NCBI RefSeq assembly: GCF_024362695.1
Contig: NC_065406.1
Coordinates: forward strand, 9,610,001 to 9,674,000
Source of the DNA: Pectinophora gossypiella
Taxonomy: Eukaryota; Arthropoda; Insecta; Lepidoptera; Gelechiidae
Direction of reading: 5' to 3'
DNA: 64,000 nt
The stretch's first letter is position 1. Every line of letters starts with the position of its first letter. The position numbers and the translations under genes are program-made. Positions 28,726 through 40,013 of this stretch are shown here, in pieces. The notes under the pieces were generated by a model. That model worked only from the letters and a program-made list of their open reading frames with translations, made no database searches and was not told where the DNA came from.

Positions 28726-28995
28726 GATACGGCTCACCACTTATCACGTTGGTCTAACGGAAAGCTCGGTGAGGTGTGGGTGCTTGGTTCATAATAATAA
28801 TAATAAAACACTTTAATGCACAGAAATGTACAAAACATTTACAGGATAAACTTATTATAAGGTAGGCAAAGGTGGCCTTATCGCTAAGAGTGATCTCTTC
28901 CAGGCAACCTTCGGCAGAGGATATAGTACATCATCTTCATCTTGCGATGGATGTACTTTTGACTATTCAGATTGGTATATAGTCGTGAGTTTATG
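28726..28995 (+). mobile_element. SINE, family E, split by a LINE tail
   Basis: The part 'gatacggctcaccacttatc'...'aaagctc' (28726-28790) and 'gcgatggatgtacttttgac' (from 28945) match the family E copy at 360-605, with the LINE tail at 28791-28925 between them. Confidence 0.65.
28791..28925 (-). mobile_element. LINE 3' tail, family F
   Basis: The minus strand ends 'ggttgcctggaagagatcac', 'tcttagcgataaggccacct' and 'gcattaaagtgttttattat', the standard 3' end of this LINE. It is 5'-truncated to about 135 bases. Confidence 0.8.
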
Positions 28996-28999
28996 TTAT

Positions 29000-29629
29000 T
29001 TTATTTTAAAATAAAGTTTTGTGTTGTTAGTCCTGATTAGGTCCGGTCTTTAAAAAAAATATGAAAAAATAGCTCACGGCCGAGTGTGCGACACATCACG
29101 GGCAGACGTGTATGTGTTTGTTCATTTGTTACCTTTTCTCACCTAATTTGTATGAATATTTCTCAATTTTCTTAATAAATTACTACTGAATTTTGATCTT
29201 ACGTGGCACAATGTTTTGCTTTAGTAAACCATCAGAGACTTTTATTATTTACCTATGTGCAGCGTTCCGCCCTATAGTGTTCGAAATCAGCAGGAAGGCT
29301 TTTGTTTTTCCATATCATTGATGTCATTTTTAATGATACTTTATGTGCTTCCTTTGTATTCAAAAGTCAAAAATCGTAGTCTTTTACAGTTTAATTCAGC
29401 CGCCACATACCGATACAGATATGCAGATATATTTCACAATCTAACTTGGAAATTGCGAAACTCAGATTGGATTTTCAAGCTTACGGGCGCAGGTGAAACG
29501 TTACTGGGACTTTTCAATAACTGAAAAATGGAGAATCGGTGAGGATACGGTTTGATACGTTTTTCGTTTGCCTTGTACCGTGAGTGACAAATTATTTTAA
29601 ATATACTTACTTAGTTTCGTTTAGATCGT
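29000..29629. other. Unassigned sequence
   Basis: The frame 29255-29524 (89 codons) has no recognisable motif. No other features. Confidence 0.35.
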
Positions 29630-29662
29630 AGTAAATGGAATTCCGAGTCTCTGCCTACCCTA
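29630..29662 (+). mobile_element. Short LINE 3' end fragment
   Basis: 'aaatggaattccgagtctct' followed by 'gcctacccta' matches the (K)WNS..SAYP ending of the LINEs at 15441-15517 and 10546-10700. Confidence 0.55.
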
Positions 29663-29683
29663 ACTATGCACTTCATCATTATC

Positions 29684-30085
29684 AGCCGTACGACGCCCAC
29701 TGCTGGGCATAGGCCTCCCCCAAGGATCTCCACGACGATCGGTCCTGCGCTGCCCGCATCCAGCGGCTTCCCGCGACCTTCACTAGATCGTCGGTCCACC
29801 TTGTAGCGGGCCTACCAACTGAGCATCGTCCGACACGTGGTCGCCATTCGAGAACCTTTCCGCCCCATCGGCCATCGGTTCTCCTCGCTACGTGTCCTGC
29901 CCACTGCCACTTCAGCTTGGAAATTCTCCGAGCTATGTCGGTGACTTTAGTTCTCTTGCAGATCTCCTCATTTCTGATTCGATCGAGCAGGGAAATACCG
30001 AGCTTACCTCTCTCCATTGCCCGCTGAGCGACACCGAGCCTCCTCACGAGACCCATAGTAAGCGGCCTTGTGTATACACTTAGTT
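29684..30085 (-). mobile_element. RTE-like LINE, 5'-truncated reverse transcriptase C-terminus
   Basis: The minus-strand frame reads GLVRRLGVAQRAMERGKLGI, then RIRNEEICKRTKVTDIARRI, KWQWAGHVARRTDGRWGGKV, RPATRWTDDLVKVAG and AQDRSSWRSLGEAYAQQWAS. It ends in YG and a stop, with a tail 'ctgataatgatg'. This is the typical C-terminus of RTE-clade polyproteins (R.AMER.MLG..., GHVAR..DGRW, RW.DDL). It is intact over about 130 codons. Its final codons resemble the 3' ends of SINE families B and D. Confidence 0.85.
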
Positions 30086-30179
30086 TCCCACAATCCTTCT
30101 CATATGCAAATGCCCAAAAAAAAGTAATTTTAACGTAGAAAACGAACACAAACATGATAATCAACACTTTCAAGGACAG

Positions 30180-30890
30180 AACGTCTAATGACGTTCCGAT
30201 TCCAAGGTGTCTTACTATTATGAACCATCAATGACCCATGATCTCTGCCCGTGAAAGGGTTAAATATGTTTCAATGTCGCCACGGAATAGGAAAAACAGG
30301 TTGGAAGGGGCCAGTAAGCGCGAAACGTGGGCCATACGAGTAAAATTATGAGCAAAAAGTTCATACTTCAACTTTACTGTGCACTCTACTTGTAAACAAA
30401 CTTTACGACGCACGGAACTCCGCGATAGCACTTATATTAAAAGGTCGTCTTGTGCATTATAACTTCAAAAAATCTAATATCGACTATCATCCAAGGAGAT
30501 CCCTCCTTATCACAGGAACGCTTAAAACCTTATTATGGTCGACTACTTTACAAAAAAAAAAAAAATTGTGTGCCTATCACATAAAATACACATTGCCGGT
30601 AAAGTGGCTATGGAATTTGAGAAGCAGTAGAGCTATCGTAGTTATCCGTTTGCTGGAGTAGTAGTATAAGAGAGTGGGGTTAAACCGGCGACAGCGGTTC
30701 TCATACAAAATGCGCGTTTGGGCCTTTCCAACCTCTTTCTTCCATTCCTTAATGTTGATAGATTACTTTATATAAGTACCTAATTATCTATTTTTATGTA
30801 GGCCAGCTGGAAAAACCTTCAACAAAAAAGTGATAATTTTACTGCCTATTTTATTGCCATTGCAATATTTTCATAATATAACATACTATA
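30180..30890. other. Unassigned sequence
   Basis: No gene was recognised; an A-run lies at about 30551-30564. Confidence 0.35.
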
Positions 30891-30896
30891 TACCAA

Positions 30897-31000
30897 TTTG
30901 GGTAGTCTGAGATGTATCCATCGCAAGATGAACTAAGTTACACCTCAACGAGCTTTCTGTTGGACCAACGTGATAGGTGGTGAGCCATATCGCCGTCTAT
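30897..31000 (-). mobile_element. SINE, family E fragment
   Basis: It is the inverse of the family E 3' half: 'gatgtatccatcgcaagatg', 'gagctttc', 'ccaacgtgataggtggtgag'. Confidence 0.6.
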
Positions 31001-31094
31001 AATTTTCGAGCCAAATGTGTTGGTGAAAACTGCACTTGAAAAAATATTAGGTAATTACCTTAGATTCATTTGAAATCCAAAATATTAAAGTCGC

Positions 31095-31215
31095 ACACAT
31101 ATGTTGTTATGCTCTGCCTGGTTGGTGAGAGCCTTCAGCGCTTCCCAATTGTCCGGCCAAGTAGTTAATACCATCTGCGGCAAATCTACAATAAGTGACG
31201 TCAAAAAAAAAACTG
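31095..31215 (-). mobile_element. LINE/SINE fragment, family N
   Basis: It reads 'gtgagagccttcagcgcttc' and 'aataccatctgcggcaaatc', the inverse of 54480-54545 ('ttgccgcagatggcattaac', 'agcgctgagggctctta'). Confidence 0.65.
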
Positions 31216-31365
31216 CCTGGTGTATAGAAAGTGGTAAATAATACGGCGAATTTGAGTTGCCCACGTTCTTTATATTATTAATTAGGCACACAAAAAATAC
31301 ACGTTACTTGCACTCGACCGTAGAAGAAGAAGGAAGAAAGTATTGCTATTTTATATTACATAACA

Positions 31366-31500
31366 TAACATAAACAGCATATATACGTCCCACTGCTGGG
31401 CACAGGCCTCCGCTCAATCAACCGGAGGGGGTATGGAATATACTCCACCACGCTCCTCCAATGCGGGTTGGTGGGGTCCAACGGCTTAACGTGTTTTAAC
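31366..31500 (-). mobile_element. SINE, family D, tail-side fragment
   Basis: It has 'cgtcccactgctgggcacag', 'ggagggggtatgga' and 'actccaccacgctcctcca', then breaks off in the core. A perfect hairpin follows it. Confidence 0.8.
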
Positions 31501-31503
31501 GTA

Positions 31504-31543
31504 ACTTTTACAATGATGAATCATCATTCATCATTGTAAAAGT
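31504..31543. repeat. Perfect 18-bp inverted repeat
   Basis: 'acttttacaatgatgaat' and 'attcatcattgtaaaagt' are perfect reverse complements separated by catc. It would form a stable hairpin in DNA or RNA. Confidence 0.9.
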
Positions 31544-31544
31544 A

Positions 31545-32040
31545 AAAAAATATAATTTGTTAGATGTTGCCAACAATTCATTTTAACTTTATTTTTAATT
31601 ATATGATTCATCTTAAAGAACATTATTATGAACACACGTTCTTATTTGTTTAAAAAGTATACCAACATTTATGCATTTTCTGTGCGTTTAAATAACAATG
31701 ACAAGGATAGCGTAACTGTGTCACAGGTATTATGTGAGTCACACATCGGAGGTCAAGTTGTATGAATCAGTAGACTTGTTCCGCGAAAATCATCGCCTTT
31801 CCGTTTATGACTTTTATATCTGTGACTCGTCAACTATTATTATGAATGTACTTATTATTAATTAATTTGTGTGGGCTGATAATACGAAACAGGAAGATCT
31901 ATACTTACATGAATCGCCCTTTATCCCGTAAGGATAATTAGAGGTACAATAAGCACAATAAAATACTTAAGCAAAAAATAAAATAAAAAATAATAATAAT
32001 AATAACATAGCAAATGTAAATTGTTACTGGCAATAAAATT
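31545..32040. other. Unassigned AT-rich sequence
   Basis: No features other than an AT-rich run near 31970-32010. Confidence 0.35.
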
Positions 32041-32100
32041 ATTTTATTCTTCTACTTCTTCTTCTACTTCTTCTTCTTCTTCTTCTACTTCTTCTTCTTA
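32041..32100. repeat. Microsatellite of CTT/TTC with TACTTC interruptions
   Basis: Repeats of cttctt and tacttc run for about 60 bases, giving a Ser-rich but meaningless open frame. Confidence 0.9.
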
Positions 32101-32350
32101 TAAGGGACTTTACACGGCCTTGTACAGCTTTAACGTGATAATTACCTATTTTCTTATTATTCGGGTACATAATTACTCCAAAATACAATGTAATGGTAGA
32201 AACATAGATATTTGGATCACATTATGTATATAATTATGCTGCTACGTATATTAATTGCTTCTCTTTATTTTGATCACAATAATAATGGGTGGAAGATGTA
32301 ATTGTGACTGGGTATAATAAAAAGGGTCCTCATTTATATCCAAAAACAAA
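32101..32350 (+). repeat. Interspersed element, family L, copy 2
   Basis: It matches 42255-42360 and 42954-43020 ('gcgttgtacagctttt', 'ggaagatgtaattgtg', 'aataaaaag') and, inverted, 20583-20825. The class is unknown. Confidence 0.65.
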
Positions 32351-32379
32351 ATATCTGTTATTTATGAAATTATAAGTTT

Positions 32380-32560
32380 CATCATCATCATCAATTTAAG
32401 AGCCACGCTCTTGTCGGTGCAGCAATTTCCATGCAAATTTTTAGGGAAAAATAGGGCAGTGGTTTCCCTCTTGCCTTCCGCCCCACAGTACTCTGTCTGA
32501 CGCGAGTGGGATAGCGCCCAGAGTAGTCTATTACAAAGCCATACTAGGAGAAGTTTAAAC
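32380..32560 (+). mobile_element. SINE- or LINE-tail-like repeat
   Basis: 'tttaagagccacgctcttgt', 'agggcagtggtttccctctt', 'ccgccccacagtactctgtc' and 'gggatagcgcccagagtag' form a familiar lepidopteran interspersed repeat (recognition from memory). There is one copy here. Confidence 0.55.
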
Positions 32561-32626
32561 GAAGAAAAAACAATACCAAGAGGTTCCCTGGTTGAACCTA
32601 AATGATTTGTTACAATTTATTTTTCA

Positions 32627-32672
32627 AATGATTTTTGTTTCTATAGCAGTCATAAAAACAAAAATCATTTAA
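32627..32672. repeat. Short inverted repeat beside the LINE 3' end
   Basis: 'aaatgatttttgttt' and 'aaacaaaaatcattt' flank a loop of about 15 bases. Confidence 0.75.
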
Positions 32673-33722
32673 TAACAGAATCAGAATCAGAATCATTTAT
32701 TCAACGTAATTATCATGGATAAACTTGTTGAAGGTCAATGTAACATTTTTGAATTTACGTCATTTCGCAAGGTGTTATGGCTGAGGAGAAGAAATGACAA
32801 GAAACTGCAACAGCAACACATCTTTTAGATCAATGAGGGTACATTACAAGTTATTTAATAACTAGAGGAACACATTCAATACCAGACATTTTTATCATTT
32901 AGGTAATCATTAATCTTATAATAGGCTTTTTTACATAAAGTAAGCTTCACGTGAGCTTTAAATTTGTTCTCTGACAAATTTAAAATATTATCTGGTATTT
33001 TATTGTAAAAACGTATACATAACCCCAAAAAAGATGAATTTAATTTACTTAATCTAGAATTTTGAACAACAATTTTATTTTTATTCCTTGTATTGTAAGT
33101 ATGCCTTTCACAGTTTCTCGGAAGGAGAGATACATTTTTACGCACATACATAATGTTTTCATAAATATATTGACTTGCGACCGTCAGTATATTTATTTCT
33201 TTAAACAGCTCCCTTAAAGAGTCCCGACAACGCAGATTATAAATAGCGCGAACTGCCCTTTTTTGAATAATGAAAATAGTTTCTACATCAGCGGCTCGAC
33301 CCCACAATAAAATACCGTAAGACATTATGCTGTGGAAGTAGCTGAAGTAGACAAGTCTAGCAGTGGGTACATCTGTGAGTTGTCGGATTCTTCTGACGGC
33401 ATATGCTGCTGAACTTAGCTTGCCCGCTAGTGATACAATATGTGGGCCCCATTGAAGTTTTGAATCTACAGTAATTCCTAAGAAAACGGTGTGTTCAACA
33501 AAATCTAGTTTCTCGTCGTTAATTTTAATGTTATTATTTACTTTCTTTACGTTTGGTAGAACAAATTTAATACACTTCGTTTTCTTAGCATTTAGAACTA
33601 GATTATTTACTGTAAACCAGCTTAGAACCTGCGACACAGCGCTGTTTGCTTCGTCAAGTTCCTCTAACTTTCTATCGATTTTAAATATAAGACAGCTAAG
33701 GTGTCATCTTTACGATAAGTTT
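32655..33722 (-). mobile_element. Jockey-like LINE, 5'-truncated reverse transcriptase
   Basis: The main frame (33637-32876, 253 codons) reads SQVLSWFTVNNLVLNAKKTK, then KFVLPNV, FLGITVDSKLQWGPHIVSLA, ARLVYFSYFHSIMSYGILLW, and ends in the usual thumb and C-terminal region. Upstream, across a frameshift near 33675, are IDRKLEELDEANSA and a DDT that marks the end of the YADD catalytic motif, so the palm domain is cut off. The 3' UTR (32655-32875) ends in agaatc repeats at the left and recurs at 42396-42760. The element is immobile. Confidence 0.88.
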
Positions 33723-33832
33723 AAATCTACATGGCGGTCTAAATAATATTAGTAAGTACTCAATATTATAGACAGATGGTGCCGACGCCGGCTTAATGAC
33801 CATATAGATCGAAAGAATTTCGCATGGAGGAG

Positions 33833-33903
33833 GACCCGGTGGTGTAATGGTTAACACGGCACACGGCTAGACAAGAGCTGCGGGTTCAAGTCCCGTCCAG
33901 GTC
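33833..33903 (+). mobile_element. tRNA-like sequence (SINE head or tRNA pseudogene)
   Basis: The 71 bases start gacccgg and end ccaggtc, which pair with one mismatch. The D arm (gtgt...acac) and T arm (gcggg ttcaagt cccgt) fold, but the anticodon stem does not pair. So it is not a working tRNA. A family A SINE fragment follows. Confidence 0.65.
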
Positions 33904-33926
33904 AGATTTGTTTCGATTTAATTTTC

Positions 33927-34133
33927 TCTACTCCTATCGTGTGTCAACCCTGGTGTCAGGGTTACTGATGAGCCGCCAAAGAACTCTGACATGACTCGTC
34001 TAACGACTACGTACATACATCAGTAAGTAGTAACCGGAACCAACTATTTAACGTGCCTTCCGAAGCACGGATCGTCTTACTTTCGGACAATCAGATGATC
34101 AGCATGCAATGTCCTAACCAAACTAGTGAGTTA
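33927..34133 (-). mobile_element. SINE, family A, partial
   Basis: It runs from 'ctcctatcgtgtg' through the core 'cgtgccttccgaagcacg' to 'aaccaaactag'; the head is missing. Confidence 0.82.
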
Positions 34134-34650
34134 CTAAAATTATCACGCCGTAAGAAAAAAGATTTACTGAGACGGAATCGAAGACTAAAATAATATCTAA
34201 AGGCCACCACTTCAACTCTGATATCAACACGGTGATGTAATAAAGTGTATTTGTGTATTCAATTAATTAGTCAAGTGTAATGTAGCATTGAGGCAAGCGC
34301 CCATTCACCCACACGCCCAGCGCCCATCCGCCCAGCCTCGTTACCCCGTCGCCGTCTCGGGTAACTGAATTGCAATTTATAGCTTTCTCGTTGTTTTTCA
34401 TAATTTATAAGATTAGAACAGCGGCGCCGTCGCGAACCCTTTATAAATTTCAAATAAGCTTGATTTATGACACCAGTAAAAACTAAACGTTTTAATTACA
34501 CCTCAAGGGTGCTTTTTACATCTATTAATCTGGTCTGAAAACATGTAATTGTTTTGTAATTTGATAGACTTTAAGTAAAGCTTCCGAACATGATAAAGGA
34601 AGATGAGTGTATATATCTCAGGTTCTGTATATGATTCGGTATGGTTCGGT
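34134..34650. other. Unassigned sequence
   Basis: No gene was recognised. Confidence 0.35.
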
Positions 34651-34654
34651 ATAT

Positions 34655-34860
34655 GAGTGTTAGTGACGTCGTAAAGAAAACTTTGAAGGGTAGTTCAGAC
34701 TATGACTTGGTGATCAAGCGGAATTTTCCGTCGGTAAAAGTATGGAATTGAAAGTAATTAAAAACCATCAACATTTTCACAATTTTTCTGAGAGGAAATT
34801 CCACTTGTTATCTACTCAGAATCATGGTCTGAATCATCCTCCTCAGTATTTGTTACTTAT
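34655..34860. mobile_element. Palindromic MITE, family G
   Basis: The left arm 'gtgttagtgacgtcgtaaag' and right arm 'ctcagaatcatggtctgaat' are inverted; the left arm is more diverged. Confidence 0.75.
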
Positions 34861-34885
34861 ATGGCTACCTGTACGTACTTGTACG

Positions 34886-35066
34886 GGGTATAAGTGACAT
34901 CGTAACGAAAACTGAGGGGGATGATTCAGCTCATTATTCTGAGTAGAATTTTCCATCGTAAAAGTATAAAATTGGAAATAATTAAAGAAACTTGATATTA
35001 AATTAACTCAGAGACATGGTCTGAATCATTCCCTTCAATATTCAGTACAATATCACGAACACCCTG
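34886..35066. mobile_element. Palindromic MITE, family G
   Basis: It lies only about 25 bp from the previous copy: 'gtgacatcgtaacgaaaact' at the left, 'catggtctgaatcattccc' and 'cacgaacaccctgta' at the right. The inside is shortened. Confidence 0.75.
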
Positions 35067-35069
35067 TAT

Positions 35070-35520
35070 GTAAATATTTGGTTAAACACAGTTTATTTTT
35101 TTGTTGATAAAGACCATACAAAATAAATAACAAAAAAGCGACATTGTCAAGAGGGAAAATTATAAAGAATAACTAATGACCGTATAATATGACACGAAGT
35201 TTGTTGAACTGAGTGGTTGTTTCAGAAACATTTTTATAATTTATTCTTTGAAACTCTCGAGAGCTTGTGGCAGTTTTAAATTTTTCAAGCAAATCTGTAT
35301 TTTCTTTTACAAATTATTTGCTTACAACTGCATACTTATGTTGCGATGCAGTAGTACAAGTATATTCTGTATTCTTTACCCACACTTCAAAGTTCATGAG
35401 ATCTGATTGTAATGAGACATTATTGGATAGCCTGTCGCAGTAGTGTTTTAAATCTTGGAGTTTCCAAGACCAGAGTGAATATGAATCAGGAGAACTTCGT
35501 CAGATGCAAACCTAAGTATG
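35070..35520. other. Unassigned sequence
   Basis: AT-rich; no features. Confidence 0.35.
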
Positions 35521-35522
35521 AC

Positions 35523-35815
35523 ATAATCATCATCATCAGCCCATTAACGTCCCCACTGCTGGGACACGGGCCTTCCCTATGGATGGATAGGGAGATCGGG
35601 CCTTAAACCATCACGCGGGCCCAGTGCGGATTGATGGTTATTAACGACTGCTAATGCAGCCGGGACCAACGGCTTAACATGCCTTCCGAAGCACGGAGGA
35701 GCTCGAGATGAAAACTTTTTTGTGGTCACCCATCCTATTACCGGTCTTTGCGAAAGTTGCTTAACTTCCACAATCGCAGACCGAGCGCATTTACCGCTGC
35801 GCCACCGAGCTCCTC
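35523..35815 (-). mobile_element. SINE, family B, full length
   Basis: 'catcatcagcccattaacgt', 'ccccactgctgggacacggg', the core 'catgccttccgaagcacgg', and the head 'ccgctgcgccaccgagctcc' are all present. Confidence 0.88.
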
Positions 35816-36390
35816 ACATACATAATAAAAAAGGATTTGTTTGAATTGATACTTCGGAGACAGCTGTCAACAGTGGTTGACATTTGCCTGTCTGTCAAGA
35901 GCTAAGAAAAGAATTTCCTGTCCCCTTAACAATAAGTACAGGAAGTTCATACACCCTTACAAAGTTACCATACAAACATAGTTGAATAGTGGCCAACCTA
36001 ACTTTGTTAAGGTTGCATTGACTCTTTCCATTCGTTCTATTGACAGTCTCCAGTCTGTATTTCGTGTCTTAGACTCTTTATACATTCTAAGGACACGTCG
36101 GCATCCACTCGCGAGGACGTGATTCGCTTAGGAAACTGTTCGTCTCAATCGGGGACAGAATGTAGTGCACACTTTAAACACTGAGTCCTTACGAGAATAC
36201 CTGTATAGTCTTCACATACACTGAAAGTTCTCAAATCTTGGAAGTAAGGTGGCTCGGGTTCTAAAGCATAAAAATTCTTGTAGTTATAAAGAGTAACACA
36301 AGTTGTGTCGGCTTTTAATACCTAGATTCGTGTTACGTGTTCTGAACCCAAACGGGAATACACATTTTTTTTAAATATGTACACCTGGTG
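35816..36390. other. Unassigned sequence
   Basis: No gene or known repeat was recognised. Confidence 0.35.
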
Positions 36391-36492
36391 CGATGTCGGT
36401 TAATTAATGCAATATAATATACTCGTAGATTATGCTTTACGGTCTAGTCAATCTATTGTATTACAATTGTAATATTCCATATTATATAATAG
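36391..36492 (+). repeat. Family J repeat, flanking the fold-back element
   Basis: 'gattatgctttacggtctag' and 'tcaatctattgtattacaat' recur at 37521-37650. Confidence 0.75.
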
Positions 36493-37015
36493 AAAAGTTT
36501 GATGAAAAATTACAGTTGTTGAGTCTATTATGATTACGATGTCTATTATAATATTAGATACTTAATTGCAAAAAGTGTGTAACGTTGTTACAAACGGCAG
36601 TTATTGAATGCTGAAATCAAAAAAATAAATGTCGCAGATTGCTGCGTAAATAAAACTAAGTAAAGAACGGTACTTGAATACTACAAATACTTGATACAAA
36701 AATCTCATACATTCGCACAAGTGCGAGTGAGACCGACAAACCACGTTGTCCCCTTTACTCCTTAGCGGCTTACAGCCATGCAAGACTAAAGTAAGACCTA
36801 GAGGGGTTGAGGTCGGCGTCCGATACGAATTGATGTGGGGCGGATAGTTACCGTTCTTTACGTAATTTTATTTACGAAGCAATCTGCGACGTTTATTTTC
36901 TGATTTGCGCCGTTGAAACAACTTTACACTCTTCTTCTACTTACCTAATATTGTAATAGGATAGATACATAATAATAACAGACTTATCAACTATAGTTTT
37001 TCATCAAACTTTAAA
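36493..37015. mobile_element. Fold-back element with arms of about 170-180 bp
   Basis: The arms 36493-36673 and 36847-37015 are imperfect reverse complements: 'aagtttgatgaaaaattaca' against 'gtttttcatcaaactt', 'gtcgcagattgctgcgtaaa' against 'tttacgaagcaatctgcgac', and 'taaagaacggtac' against 'gttaccgttcttta'. The spacer is about 170 bp and non-coding. Confidence 0.82.
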
Positions 37016-37520
37016 CCACCTCATAGGCCACATGATAAAAGAAGTACTTAAATAAATATTAACTGATGCTTATAAAATCTTCTTTCGTAAGTAGTACTAC
37101 CTGCCTACGTAATGTAAATTAAATTAGGTATTGTAATTGGCAGCCCTCAGACGTCACACACACATTTGCGCGTGTACGATAACGTTAATGTGTAGGGTCT
37201 GTGTAACACAAGGTCGTTTGTGTGAAGTGTCCGGGGTGTGGCTGTAGCGTAGCAGTCCCAGTTTTGTGTTGTATACTTACTTACTTACTTAAGTATTTTA
37301 TTTACTACGATATCGAACACTATTTAAGCATTACTTAGCCATTAAGAATGAATAATGGCTAAGTATTACGTATCAATAACATTCATTACCTTACGACAGT
37401 TTAATCTGTTTATTAAGTTATATCATTTAACACTAAGTACCTACATCTTTCTTTCAGATTACAGAGCAAGATTATTCAGAATACCTAATTTAATTATTCA
37501 TATCTGCATAATGTCGTGTC
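37016..37520. other. Unassigned sequence
   Basis: No gene was recognised; a ttac microsatellite lies near 37278. Confidence 0.35.
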
Positions 37521-37650
37521 ACGGTGATGGCTAATTAATGCAATTTAATATCGATTATGCTCTACGGTCTAGTCAATCTATTGTATTACAATTATAATAT
37601 TACATATTAATAGAAGAGTCTGATGAAAAATTGTAGTTGTTTACCAACCT
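37521..37650 (+). repeat. Family J repeat, solo copy
   Basis: It matches 36391-36512 including 'tctgatgaaaaattg', the first bases of the fold-back arm, without the rest of the element. Confidence 0.75.
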
Positions 37651-37659
37651 CATCAACCC

Positions 37660-38430
37660 TTTATTTATTTAGTTACCACACAAATCACAAATAGAAAAAA
37701 TTGGACAATAAAGTTTCACAATAAACATAAAAAGGCTTTACATTTAACTTAAAAATTCACTGAAATAATTAATTGGATTCATATTACTTTTACACTAAAC
37801 ACTCAGCCTAGGTTCAATTTTATTATTATTATTGTGAAAACTATATATTTATTGGTGCCACGCAAGCGTGTCAGCGAGGACAATTAAGGGGAAACCAAAT
37901 ATTTGAATCAGACGAAAGAACGCCGGCGTCAAATTTCAAAATTTGAACATTATAAACTAAACTGATAAGAAAATAAAACCAACGCGGCAACGGTCCGCGC
38001 GCAACCTTCACAATTCAATACTCGGTCATAACCGAGGGGGTGAGGTAAACCTAGCTCAGACGCTGGTGGAGAGCGGAGAGTTGCCGTTCTATACGTAGTA
38101 GGTATTATTCCTTATTCTATGGTATTGCCAAAACGCGTTAAAATACCCGTTCCAAAATAAATATTACGCTATGAAAATATAATACAACATTAAACATAAT
38201 ACCTCGGAAATCTTATGAAACTCAATTAGGCTACGAATCCATCTTCCCAAACATAACATAATACGTCTAATTAAAACTTACCTAAGAGCTGACTTTCGAC
38301 AACTTCTCGTGTTTATCAATTTACCGCCATATCCATATCTTGGTATATAGTATAATCAACACGTTTTTGGGAGTTCGTAAAGTCAAATGCAAATGATATC
38401 GGCAAAAATATGCTAAAAGAATATTACTTA
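37660..38430. other. Unassigned; first part resembles a LINE 3' tail
   Basis: 'tttatttatttagttaccac' followed by A-rich sequence suggests a minus-strand retroelement tail. Nothing coding. Confidence 0.3.
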
Positions 38431-38435
38431 TTTTA

Positions 38436-38764
38436 TCTTCTTCTTCTTATCGTGTGGGTTGTGACATAGAATACCAGCCTCATCAACCCTGGTGTCAGGG
38501 TTATGATGGAACTGCCAAAGGCCCCTAACATGGCTCATGTAACGATTACTCACTTACATCAGTAAATAGTAACCGGGACCAACAGCTTAACGTGCCTTCC
38601 GAAGCACGGATCATCTTACTTTCGGACAATCAGGTGATCAGCCCGTAATGTCCTAACCAAACTAGGGATCACAAAGTGATTTTTGTGATATGTCCCCACC
38701 GGGATTCGAACCCGGGGCCTCCGGATCGTGAGTCCAACGCTCAACCACTGGACCACAGAGGCCG
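38436..38764 (-). mobile_element. SINE, family A, full length
   Basis: Close to consensus: core 'cgtgccttccgaagcacg', box B 'gggttcgaatcccggt' (minus strand), tail 'ccacacgataagaagaagaa'. Possible target duplication cttattttat / cttactttat. Confidence 0.9.
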
Positions 38765-40013
38765 GCTTACTTTATAAACATGGTGTATCTTTTGTTGTCT
38801 TTTATTGTAGCGAAACGATATAAATACTTAAGTTATACATACACTATTGAACATTATGGTGGTGTACATCTAAAGTGAGGGATTTGACTAACTTACCAGC
38901 TATTTAACCATTTGCTATCAGATAGTCCATTATGTTGAAGAACACAAAAATAATTTATTCGATGTTGACAATATATACGTGGAGATAAGCTGATTAACTT
39001 ATTCTTCCTTTCCCAGATCAGCGCAGGAGTTTCAAATGTTATAAAGATGTCATACCGCTTTCCGTTAGTTACTACTTAGAATACGTACTGTTACGAGTAC
39101 GTTGTCGTTAGATGAGCCATGGGGCCTTTGCCGGCTCTTTAATAAACCTTTTTCTTTTAACATTAGGAACTGCGTTACGCATACCACGCTGCCCGGGGGG
39201 ACAACTTGGTTTTGTGGGTCTCCCCGGGTGTCGCCATTAAAACTACCCACTATACCCACTAAAACCCAACGGTGTTTCTCCTTGCATCAACCCAGTAATA
39301 AAACTGACACTACGTTTGCTGACATCAGTCAACCGCCTCATAACTAGGAAATGCAATCCCGACTCGAAATCGCAAATTCGAGATCCGCGGGATTGGAAAT
39401 ATCCCACGAAATCCCGAAATTTTCGGAATCTAGTTCATAAAAAAATGTTACGTTAGGATGGCTGAAAACAATGAAAACTGCTTATTTGTGATAGTGAGGT
39501 TAATTAAAACAAATTATTTTTTTAAAGAAAACGAAAACCTTTATTCTACAATATTACTAACTAAATAATTCAGTTTTCTTTGAAAATCAGCATAATGAAA
39601 ACAAAAAGTATAACTCAAGGAGATTCGTCAATCCCGTCAATCTCCAATTGGATTTTGTCATATTATGCTTTGAGATTGATCCCGAAAACTTAGACGAGAT
39701 CTCGCAAGCATTTCTTACTCGTAACCCACACGATAGAAGAAGAACACCGCTTTGATGAGCAAGTTGGCGGTATTTCTAATTAACTCCGTACCTCATAAAC
39801 ACAAGCATCATATTGTGTCAAGTCGATTGTCATATGGATTACATAACCACCTTATTAACAAAGACTACATGTCATTGTCAGTTATCAATTATCAGTAAGT
39901 TGACGAGATGCATAGTCTGCAATGTTTCTTGTGATTGTGTCATGTGGGAAACTTGTATACTTACCTAAAAAACCTAAGTGGGTACATGTTCAAGTTATGG
40001 TACACATCTGCGT
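38765..40013. other. Unassigned sequence
   Basis: Two stretches look repeat-derived: 39102-39347, with a short frame lacking recognisable domains, and 39360-39700, rich in 'cccgaaa'/'cgggatt' palindromes. No gene. Confidence 0.3.

Noticed and set aside
32021..32233. Serine-rich small protein
   Set aside because: Created by a CTT/TTC microsatellite and family L repeat.
33833..33903. Functional tRNA
   Set aside because: Acceptor, D and T arms fold, but the anticodon stem does not pair and a SINE fragment follows.
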